Origin: JAFEDN01 sp963712715
Lineage (GTDB): Bacteria; Pseudomonadota; Gammaproteobacteria; Coxiellales; Coxiellaceae
DNA: 64,000 bases
Assembly (NCBI GenBank): GCA_963712715.1
Contig: CAVQJI010000008.1
Span: 1 to 64,000, forward strand
Reading direction: 5' to 3'
A program made the position numbers and the translations under genes. Of this stretch, positions 9,601 to 18,060 are shown piece after piece; positions within the stretch are counted from its first letter, which is position 1, and each line of letters starts with the position of its first letter. The notes below the pieces were generated by a model. The model saw only the letters and a program-made list of their open reading frames with translations. It was not told where the DNA came from and did no database searches.

Positions 9601-11909
9601 TCACTTCGTTTACCGAACAACAATTACTGGATGGTCAAATTGATTTTGTGCAAGACAATAGTGTCCTTAGTCCAGGTTATCAAATCGGCATGAGTGATGG
9701 TTATTTTAGTTTGTCCGCACAGGCCGCGAATATTACTTTTTATCGCCGGCCGGTATGGGTGAATTATTCATTGACGATCCATCAGGGTGAGAGCCTGGTA
9801 ATTAATCCCGCGTTTTTAGACGTGTCCGATGATTACCCGCCGGGGCAGGTGAATTTTACCGTCGTCAATCCACAGCATGGCCAATGGAAATTATTGCCGG
9901 CCAATCAATCCGTGAGTGAATTTACCCAGCAACAATTACTCGCGGGCCAGGTGATGTTGGCGCAGGATGACAGTAGTCAGGCGCCTGCGTTCGCAGTGGT
10001 GATTAACGATCCTTATTTTACGCTGTCGCCGGTCGCCTCCAATGTGACCTTCTATCATCGACCGGTTCTGATCAATAACCAGTTGACGATTGTCGAACAG
10101 GGCGTGACGGTCTTGTCGGAAAATTCTTTAAATGTGGCCGATGACTATCCGCCGGATCAGGTCTGGTTTCAGATTAACCAGGTTCAGCACGGTCAGTTTG
10201 AATTGCTCCCGTCTAATGTGTCGATTACCCGGTTTACCCAACAGCAGGTGAGTGCGGGACAAATTCAATTGCGACAGGATGGCAGCGAATTATCGCCACA
10301 GTATAACGTCAGTGTCAGCGATCCTTTTTTTGCTATCGGGCCTTTCCCCGGTCAGGTTATTTTTACTCCCATTTACGATGATATTCCGGTTTTTCTCAAT
10401 AATCGCCTGACCACGCTACAGGGGCGCACCTCGGTGTTGAGCGCCACCGACCTCAGCGCCCTGGATGAAAATCCTCAGGTGGATCAAAACACTCTGCTGT
10501 TCACGGTGAGCCAGGTGCAGCACGGATTTTTTAATCAGATCCAGAATCCAGAAATTCCAGTCACGCAATTTACCCAGGAACAGGTCGGCAGTCGCCAGAT
10601 CGCCTTTACCCAGGACGGCACGGGTTTTTCTCCGGCTTATAACGTCCTGGTCAGTGACGGGGTATTAAGCAGCGAGGTGCAGACGGCAAATATCACTTTT
10701 TACGCCGCGCCAATGATTATTGTCAATCAGTTAGCCATTGCACCCGGAGAAACAGTGGTATTCAGCCGGGCGAATCTGCGCGCCATTCCCAATGCGTATA
10801 CGACTGAAGCGGAACTCGTGTTTACGGCGAGTGATATCGAGTATGGTTATTTTTCAATGATTGAGTTGTCTAACGTGTCAGTGACTCAGTTTACCCAGGA
10901 TGCGGTGACCAATTCCGAGGTTGAATTTACCCAGGACGGCAGCGATCAGATCCCGGCTTATACCTTGATGGTCACGGATAACAACGGTTTAACCGCTGGC
11001 CCCAGCATCGCCCGGGTGACGCTGAACACGCCGTCCGCCATCAATAGTAATAGTACGTCGAACACGGTACGCAACGCGATTATCGGCGCGGTCATCAGCG
11101 GCGTGGTGGGCTTTGGCTTTTTTACCTGTCAGCTTTGGGTCAAGCGAAAAGCGGAATCTTATCTGGAACGAGCGGCTGAAGAAAAAGAGGGTGTGGGTAA
11201 GGAACAGGCGGAATATTACAAAAATGTGTTGCGCCCGATAGCGAAAAAAATTCTAAACCGCATTAAGCTGACGGGTTTTCTGAATTATATCAGCGAAAAC
11301 ACCCTGAAAGATGCCCTCAGCGCCGTGACGATTTTAGTGCATGAATTAGAGAAGCAGGGCGTTGAAGTGGATTTGTCGAAGCTCAGACCGCTTGAACGCA
11401 ACCGTCTGCTGGATACCGTAGCGCGCAAAACTCGGCAGATTTTAGTGCCGGAAGTGAGTTGCTGCTCCACCGCGCGGTTTGCACGGTTGTTCTGCCCGGA
11501 AGTGACTCCGATGCATATCGAAGAAAATGCAGCGGCTATCGCCCAGGCAGTGAAAGTGGCCTTAGACAGCAGCGCCCTGGTAGCTTCTCCGTTGGGGAAA
11601 GAAATCAAGGAAATAGATTCCACACCGTCACTGGAATTGCAATCAGCGCCGGTGGAAGAAATCAAACAATTTGAGGAAACATCGACGCCAATTTCAGGCA
11701 AAAATGACACACTGCTGCTGGCGCCTGATCAAAATCTCAGTTCATCGCAGAGAGTGGATTTATCCCCGGAAATGGGATCGACGCCAGTGGTTGATACTGT
11801 GGTGACACCCGCTTCAAAAAACAGGAATTCTTTTATAAGCAATTTTCGCAGCCAGGAAAACCCGAAAGGAGATTCCCAGAATCGCCAAAGCCAATGTATT
11901 TTGGCTTAA
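6684..11909 (+). CDS. FG-GAP propeller plus nine CSPG repeats, membrane-anchored giant protein
   Basis: The protein has 1741 residues and is intact. It begins MKGQFPT and lacks a signal peptide. Residues 1-500 contain seven FG-GAP repeats with calcium loops. Residues about 502-1450 are nine consecutive CSPG/cadherin-like repeats of roughly 100 residues. These carry the recurring pattern HQGQ near the start, QHGQF in the middle, then FTQQQL and a DGS or DNS before the end. There is no Ser/Thr/Pro linker and no dystroglycan-type domain, unlike its neighbours. A membrane segment at about 1461-1483 (IIGAVISGVVG) is followed by a basic anchor, the family C-terminal domain with SCC, and a longer acidic, Ser/Pro-rich tail. 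It is a diverged paralogue, not a recent copy, because its C-terminal domain resembles the gene at 18061 more than the gene at 2820. An adhesin or receptor role is inferred. Confidence 0.93.
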   Translation: MKGQFPTVFNLTDLNGQNGFKIDADSGCSVGSACWMGYAVSRAGDINGDGYADFLVGAPYADRTYVVFGQPEVGSSSGLISLATLNGTNGFKIDGEILNDWSGAAISAAGDVNGDGHDDLIIGAYRHNQQIGRSYVVFGGPGVGKSGIVNLANLNGLNGFKLDGEASLDESGFSVSGAGDVNGDGYADVMIGSPNHNNYHGRTYIVFGGAGIVGNGGLLNLTNLNGTNGFKIDGELAWAGMSGWSVSAAGDINDDGRADLLVGAPQADAVERGRSYVLFGDSNIGRNTTVFLSSLNGTNGFILVGENYGYSGVYVNSVGDINNDGFMDLLIGAPDNEIPFYPNDLFKNGGHSYVVFGGPKIGSKGLIALSSLNGTNGFKLVGENMGDSSGCSLGTAGDFNGDGHVDLLVGALGYHNSTGRSYVVFGGPEVGQEGIIQLSTLNGTNGFKLDGEAINDLSGFSVSSAGDINGDSLDDLIIGAYGYNGGPSFGVGRSYVIFGDIEPQLWVNQLTLRDGETIIFTTQNLNATDNGPVVFNITNLQHGRFQYVNSSGNAITNFTQPQVSNHQVEFVHDGSGIAPSYWVQTMNSGIALSPPPQPANITFSRRLILVKNSLLVHQGQTVQITSTVLNATDDFSASQINMTVSAVQHGQFVLAPGNQSITQFSQQQLLDGQLFFIADGSANAPGYQVIVNDPDLALPPAAANITFYRKPVIQNNQLVIHQGENVQITPVFLNITEDYSLDQVNITISAVQHGQFQLLPLNQSVTQFTAAQLQTGQIFFAQDGSAGAPGYQLSVNDPYFVLPPSSANITFYRQPVLLNNRLSIHQGEMVQLNASELVVLDDYPSDQVNITASQIQHGQFELLNQNHSTTTFTGQQLLSGQVFFIQDNSTGLPGYQLSVRDPYFSLLALPANITFYRRPILQLKSLLMHQGQSLLMTPALLNLTDDAAPDQIIFTVNSVQHGQFIFTPTNLSVTSFTEQQLLDGQIDFVQDNSVLSPGYQIGMSDGYFSLSAQAANITFYRRPVWVNYSLTIHQGESLVINPAFLDVSDDYPPGQVNFTVVNPQHGQWKLLPANQSVSEFTQQQLLAGQVMLAQDDSSQAPAFAVVINDPYFTLSPVASNVTFYHRPVLINNQLTIVEQGVTVLSENSLNVADDYPPDQVWFQINQVQHGQFELLPSNVSITRFTQQQVSAGQIQLRQDGSELSPQYNVSVSDPFFAIGPFPGQVIFTPIYDDIPVFLNNRLTTLQGRTSVLSATDLSALDENPQVDQNTLLFTVSQVQHGFFNQIQNPEIPVTQFTQEQVGSRQIAFTQDGTGFSPAYNVLVSDGVLSSEVQTANITFYAAPMIIVNQLAIAPGETVVFSRANLRAIPNAYTTEAELVFTASDIEYGYFSMIELSNVSVTQFTQDAVTNSEVEFTQDGSDQIPAYTLMVTDNNGLTAGPSIARVTLNTPSAINSNSTSNTVRNAIIGAVISGVVGFGFFTCQLWVKRKAESYLERAAEEKEGVGKEQAEYYKNVLRPIAKKILNRIKLTGFLNYISENTLKDALSAVTILVHELEKQGVEVDLSKLRPLERNRLLDTVARKTRQILVPEVSCCSTARFARLFCPEVTPMHIEENAAAIAQAVKVALDSSALVASPLGKEIKEIDSTPSLELQSAPVEEIKQFEETSTPISGKNDTLLLAPDQNLSSSQRVDLSPEMGSTPVVDTVVTPASKNRNSFISNFRSQENPKGDSQNRQSQCILA
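11888..11907 (+). terminator. possible weak terminator hairpin at gene end
   Basis: A 7-bp perfect stem (AAGCCAA/TTGGCTT) with a six-base loop overlaps the stop codon of the preceding gene. A T-rich stretch follows about ten bases later and is not immediately adjacent, so termination would be inefficient if it occurs at all. Confidence 0.3.
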
Positions 11910-11946
11910 AGGCAGGATTATTTTTAAATTTAAGGAGAATGGTGAT

Positions 11947-14900
11947 ATGAAAAACGGACAATTTCCAGCGGTCATACAATTATCGAGTTTGAACGGACAG
12001 AATGGGTTTAAAATTGATGGTGAGTCCATGGGGGATTATGAGTGGTCTGCCAATTCAATTATCGCAGCAGCAGGAGATGTTAATAGTGACGGCTGGGGAG
12101 ATTTGTTGATTGGAGCATCAGGTCATGCGAACTACGTGGGTCGTGCTTATGTGGTGTTTGGAGGTCCGCAGGTCGGTAGTCAAGGAGTATTGTCGTTAAC
12201 CAGCTTGAATGGTACGAATGGTTTTAAATTGGATGGAGAGGCTGTTTATGATAATGCCGGTTTTTCGGTGAGCGGTATTGGTGATTTTAATAAGGATAGT
12301 CATGATGATTTTCTCATTGGAGCGCCTCAACGTTTCCCCAGTGGTAATGGCATTGGTCGAAGTTATGTTGTATTTGGAGGCCCTGGAGTTGGCCATAGTG
12401 GTTTATTACCACTATCCAGTTTGAACGGAACGAATGGTTTTAGACTGGATGGTGAAGGAATCAATAATTTTGTGGGTTGGTCAGTCAGTGCGGCGGGAAA
12501 TTTTAATGGGGATGTGAATCTAGATATTATCATTGGAGCGATTGGCTACAGTAATGCGATTGGTCGGAGTTATGTCGTGTATGGAGGTTCTGGTGTGGGG
12601 GCTGGGGGTGTCGTTCCGCTGAGCTAATCTGAATGGAGTTAACGGGTTTAAGTTGGACGGAAGTCTTCTAAAAACTCCTGATGACGCAGGTTATTCAGTG
12701 AGCAGCGCCGGTGATCTTAATGGAGACGGTAAAAAGGATTTATTGATAGGTGGCGATTATGGAAATAATGGAACTGGCTGTGTTTATGCTGTGTTTGGGG
12801 GTTCTGGAGTGGGTAGCGGTGGCTTATTACCGCTATCCAGTTTAAATGGAACCAATGGTTTTGTATTGAATGGAGAAGTGTTTAATGATGCGACTGGTAT
12901 TTCGGTCAGTAGTACCGGTGATATTAACGGTGATGGGTGGGCGGATTTAATCATCGGAGCCTTTGACTATAACAATAATACGGGTCGTAGTTATGTTGTT
13001 TATGGAGGCCCTGGATTAGGGAGTAGTGGATCAGTCTCTTTAGGTAGTCTGAATGGCGTTAATGGTTTTAAATTGGATGGTGAGGCAATAGGTGATTTTA
13101 GTGGTTTCTCCGTACGAATGGTGGACGACATTAATGGTGATGGTTGATCAGACCTTCTGATTGGTGCGGGTGGTCACGGTAATAATACTGGTCGAAGTTA
13201 TGTCGTATTCGGCGGCTCAAAGCTGGATGCAGGTGGAATCTTTAATCTTTCCAACCTGAATGGCGTTAATGGTTTTAAAATCGATGGTGAAAACAATGGC
13301 GATTACAGCGGCGGTTCTGTCAGTGCAGCAGGTGATATTAACGGCGATGGCATAACGGATGTCATCATTGGGGCCTAGGGTTATGCCAATTACACTGGCC
13401 GCATTTATGTGTTATTCGGCGATAGCCCGCCAGTATTAGTCAACAACAGCCTGTCTCTCTCTGTCGGCGCAACCATTCAACTGAATGCCACGTATTTATC
13501 CGCTTACGACCGCAACCATAACAATAACACATTGGTATTTATTCCCAATGGAGTCACTCATGGTCAATTTGAAGCAGTGGGTGCACCGGGCATTGCACTG
13601 ACTAATTTCACTCAACAGCAAATAATTAATGGCTCTATTCAATTTGTCCATGATGGCACATTGGTGGCTCCGAACATACAATATCACCGTGCGCAGCGAC
13701 GGCATTGCCTGGACCGGCCCGCAAGCCGCGCAAATTGATTTTACCGGTGCTCCGCCCAGCCAATTTCCAGCAGTGATTAATTTATCGGATTTAAATGGTC
13801 AAAATGGTTTTAAAATCGATGGTGAAAATAATGGTGATTACAGTGGTAATTCTGTCAGTGCGGCAGGGGATATTAATGGCGATGGATATGGCGATCTGAT
13901 CATTGGAGCGCCATACTGTGCAGAACGTATAGGTCGTGTTTATGCGGTGTTTGGAGGTCCTGAAGTGGGGAGTCAAGGCGTATTATCATTATCCAGTCTG
14001 AATGGCGCCAATGGTTTTAAGCTGGATGGAGAAACTGTTAAGTTAATGATAATGCCGGTTTTTCGGTGAGTGCTATCGGTGATTTTAATAGTGATGGCCA
14101 TGATGATTTTATCGTTGGAGCTCTGCAAAATTGTCTTAGAGGTAGTGGCGTCGGTCACTGCTATGTCGTGTTTGGCGGTCCTGGCGTTGGTAACAGTGGC
14201 TTATTACCGCTATCCAATTTAAATGGAACTAATGGTTTTAAACTGATTGGTGAAAGCATGGATAGTCTTGTAGGTTATTCAGTGAATGCGGCGGGAGATT
14301 TTAACAATGACGGTTTTCCAGACATTATTTTGGGAGCCATTGGTTATAATAATGCAATTGGCCGTAGTTACGTAGTCTATGGGGGGGCTGGTGTAGGTGC
14401 GACTGGTAACATCTCGCTGGCTAATTTAAATGGGATCAATGGATTTAAGCTGGATGGGAACCTCCTGATAACTCCCGATAACAGCGGTTTTTCAGTCAGT
14501 AACCTTGGTGATATCAATGGAGATGGAAAAACGGATTTGTTGATAGGCGCTTATTTTGGAAATAATGGCTTTGGCCGAGCGTATGCCGTGCTGGGTGGTT
14601 CTGGAATAGGTAGCGGTGGCTTATTATCGCTATCGAGTTTAAATGGAACCCATGGTTTTGTATTGAATGGTGAATCGATCAATGATTTTGCTGGAGCTCG
14701 GGTGAGTAGCGCCGGTGACCTTAACAGTGATGGCTTAGCGGATATGATCATAGGGGCTTATGACCATAACAATGGTACTGGTCGGAGTTACGTTGTCTAT
14801 GGAGGGGTTGGATTAGGGGATAGTGGAGCGATATCGTTAGGTAGTTTAAATGGCATTGATGGGTTTAAATTGGATGGAGAAGTGACAGGTGATTATAGTG

Positions 14901-17786
14901 GGGCGTCACTGGGTGCGGCTGGGAGATATCAACGGTGATGGTCAGGTAGATCTTCTGATTGGTGCGTTTGGTTATGCCAATAGTACGGGTCGAAGTTACA
15001 TAATTTTCGGCGATGCAAAGCTGGGGATTAACGGAAAACTCAATCTTTCCAATCTGAATGGCGTCAATGGTTTTAAACTGGATGGTGAAAACAACGGAGA
15101 TGACAGTGGCTCTGTCAGCTCGGCAGGAGATGTCAACGGTGATAAAGTGACTGACATATTAATCAGCGCTTATGGTTATGCGAATAATACGGGTCGTACT
15201 TATGTATTGTTTGGTGATATTCCGCCGGTTTTAGTGCAAAATCGTTTAATCTTACAGCAGGGTACTACGTTACCTCTCAATTCGACTTTTTTATCGGCTT
15301 ATGATCTCAATCATGACAACAGTACGCTGGTGTTTATCCCATCTAATGTGACACATGGAGAATTTGAATTAGTAAGCCAGCCTGGGGTGGCTTTGAGTAA
15401 TTTCACTCAGACTCAATTGCTGAGCAGCAGTGTGCGGTTTGTCCATGATGGCAGCAATGTTGCTCCCAGTTATAACATGACAGTGCGCAGCGCTGGCATT
15501 GCCTGGACGGGGCCTTCGACAGCGAACATCACTTTTATCCCGGCAACCACCACGGCGCCAACGCCTACTCCGACCTCTACGCCTTCACCCACCCAAACCT
15601 CGACATCATCCGCTGCAGCGCCGACTACGACGTCCGTGCCAGTAACGACATCGACTCCAACTCCATCGACTGTCGCCTCGACCACGACAACCGTGCCGGT
15701 GACGACATCAACACCTTCTCCCACCTCAACACCGACATTTTCGACTGTCACCCCAACCACAACGTCCGCGCCCGCCACGACATTAACGCCTTCACTAACT
15801 CCTACGCCATCGTCATCTACCGCTCCGCCGACCACCACATCGGCACCTGTTCCAACCTCGACTCCTTCCGTAACGCCAACATCTTTTCCCGTTCTGGTTA
15901 ATAACCAGCTTACTCTCGGTGATGGGCAAACCATTGTTTTATCTTCCGGGAATTTGCAGGCTGTTGAAACGGGATTTAACTCGGGCAACCTGACTTTTTA
16001 TATCAGCAATATTCAAAATGGATATTTTAGTTTGTTGCCCACCAATGCTTCGGTTACACGTTTTCTACAATCGTATGTACAAAATAATCAAGTGCAGTTT
16101 GTGCATTCAGGAGATCATCAGGCGCCAGGTTATTCGGTGGTGGTTTGCGACGGAAATCAAGCGACTGCCCCTAGTTCAGCATCGATTAACTTTATCGGCG
16201 CACCTTCAGTAACGGTGTCGCCGGTAACGGTAACGCCCGGTGGTTCGACAACACTGACTACAGATAATTTGAATGTCACTAACACCGGTGGCAGTTCGCC
16301 GAGTCAAATCGTGTTTCAAGTGAGCAATGTGCAGCATGGGCAATTTGAATTGAATGGTAGCAGCACATCAATCTCGAATTTTACCTTGACGCAATTAACC
16401 GGTCAGAATGTGCAATTGGTGCAAGACAGCAGCAATATTGCGCCCAGTTATTCGGTGAGCGTCACCAGCGACACTGGATTAAGCAGTGCGACAACACCAG
16501 TAACGGCACAACTGTGTACCAGCTTAACGAGTTCATTGAGTTGTGCGCCCGTGATTGTACGCAATAATTTATGGGTAAAGCAGGGTGCCTCCGCCACACT
16601 CACTTCACAAAACTTATATGCGACTAACACTAGCGGCCAAACCTTACCCGCCAGTACCGTTTTTTATGTCACGAACATCAATCATGGATATTTTAATGTT
16701 AACGGTAGTTCCAGTTCGTTTTTTACTGAGCAACAGTTGCAAGAGGGAGGGGTGCAATTTGTAGATGACGGCAGCAATGTCGCACCGAGTTATCAAATTG
16801 CCGTACAATCCTCCGGTTTGCAAACCAACAGCTTTGCGCAAGTGACATTGGGTTTTGTGAATAAGCCACCGTATTTATCCGGCGGGTTGCCAAATCAAGT
16901 GGCGGCGGTGGGACAACCGTTCACTTTGGTCATCGGCCCCAGTGTATTTACCGACCCACAAGACGCCCCACTGATTTTATCGGCTGACATTTACAACAGC
17001 ACTCAATCTTTACCGGCTTGGCTGAGCTTTAATCCCAGCACGAATCGCTTCAGCGGAACACCGACTGAATCCGGAGTGATTGATATTGGTGTGACAGCAA
17101 CCGATCCGGAAGGGTTATCGACCGAAGGTGAATTTACGTTGACGGTGCTCGGCCAATCTTCCGGCGACAATAATTCGTTAACGACCGCGATTGCCAGTTC
17201 GGTGGCGTCAGGAGCGATTGGTTTATTCTTTTTGTTATTGAAAATCTGTCTGCAACGTGCGGCGAACAGGAAATTAGATCAGGCATTAGGAGAAACGGGG
17301 GATTATGAACAAAAGGTCGTGCGCCCGCTGGGGCGAGCGATTGCTCAGCGGTTAAAAATCACCGGTTTTATGGGCCATACGACCGACAAAGAGATGCTGT
17401 TGTTTAAAGACGCCGTACGAACCTTGTTAGGATCTTTATCGGATCGGGGAATTGATTTAGAGGACCCGCAACTGAATGAATCCAAATGCGCTTACCTGAT
17501 CAATGAGATCGCCGTGCAGACCAAAGAATATTTTTTGCCGAGCAGTCGTCATTGTTGCCGGAAGAGTTACCGGCCTATCGTTTCATTTTTTACTTCGGAA
17601 GTGACGCCGCGTCAAATCAGCACAGCCGCCGCCGCGATTGCGGACGCAGTTGTCCAAACGCAGAGGCAGCACAAATCCAGCGCGGTGCAGCTGGGTCTGA
17701 TGTCAAGCTCGCAAAGTGGCCGCTTATCATCACCAAGTTCTCCGATACAACTGGAGGACACGACGACAGCATCATCTTTATCCTAA
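11947..17786 (+). pseudogene. double-propeller FG-GAP/CSPG paralogue broken by frameshifts and stops
   Basis: The start (MKNGQFPA) follows AAGGAG at 11932-11937. Joining the frames gives a normal family protein. It would have seven FG-GAP repeats, one CSPG repeat (about 13420-13740), then an internal copy of the N-terminal module (SQFPAVINL at about 13758) with a second set of seven FG-GAP repeats. Another CSPG repeat follows (about 15225-15535), then a long Ser/Thr/Pro linker, three CSPG repeats, a dystroglycan-type domain, the membrane segment and the C-terminal domain. Lesions are an extra T at 12625, TGA at 13145-13147, TAG at 13376-13378, an extra base near 13675, an insertion near 14040-14043 and an extra G near 14921. 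The two point nonsense codons make sequencing error alone unlikely. The 3' part (from about 14925) is open for about 950 codons and could still be translated if an internal start is used. Confidence 0.85.
15537..15888 (+). repeat. Ser/Thr/Pro-rich mucin-like linker
   Basis: About 117 codons consist almost only of Thr, Ser, Pro, Ala and Val, with repeated TSTP, TPTP and TTTS units. It is the longest version of a linker that varies in length between paralogues. It separates the propeller and first CSPG repeat from the membrane-proximal CSPG repeats, as a stalk would. Its low-complexity antisense strand creates a long spurious open frame. Confidence 0.8.
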
Positions 17787-17822
17787 TGGGATTGTCGAGG
17801 AGATATACTTGGGGCTGCCTGC

Positions 17823-17848
17823 CTAATAAAAATTAGTTTAGCTTTTTT
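17823..17848 (+). terminator. possible terminator after the C-terminal gene of the double-propeller copy
   Basis: A CTAAT/ATTAG stem with an AAAA loop is followed by TTTAGCTTTTTT. The stem is short and A+T-only, so the support is modest. Confidence 0.35.
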
Positions 17849-17875
17849 GTGGGAAGCGCTTCGATATTCAGGCAG

Positions 17876-17973
17876 AGTTATTTAATTTTCGGCGGCAGTC
17901 AGATAGGACGAAGTGGATTGATAAATGTTAGCGCCTTAAATGGGGCCAACGGGGTTAAGTTTGATGGAGAGTT
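17876..17973 (+). pseudogene. fossil FG-GAP blade between genes
   Basis: Read in the frame starting at 17876, the sequence encodes SYLIFGGSQIGRSG and then NVSALNGANG and FDGEF. This is the junction between two FG-GAP blades. There is no start codon and the frame is not continuous with either neighbour. It is the remnant of another paralogue deleted from this position. Confidence 0.75.
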
Positions 17974-18060
17974 CCGCCTGCATTGCAAGGGTTGTCCGCT
18001 GTTAAGCTAGTGAGGAATTTTATTTTTTCGTTATAACTTGAACTACGGGAGGTAGTGAAA

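Noticed and set aside
11285..11710. 141-codon minus-strand frame inside the C-terminal domain of the 6684 gene
   Set aside because: Antisense shadow of a conserved coding region; the sense frame is supported by paralogues.
15470..15988. 172-codon minus-strand open frame rich in Val and Gly
   Set aside because: It is the antisense of the Thr/Pro-rich linker; the low-complexity sense strand removes stops on the other strand. No ribosome site or family features.
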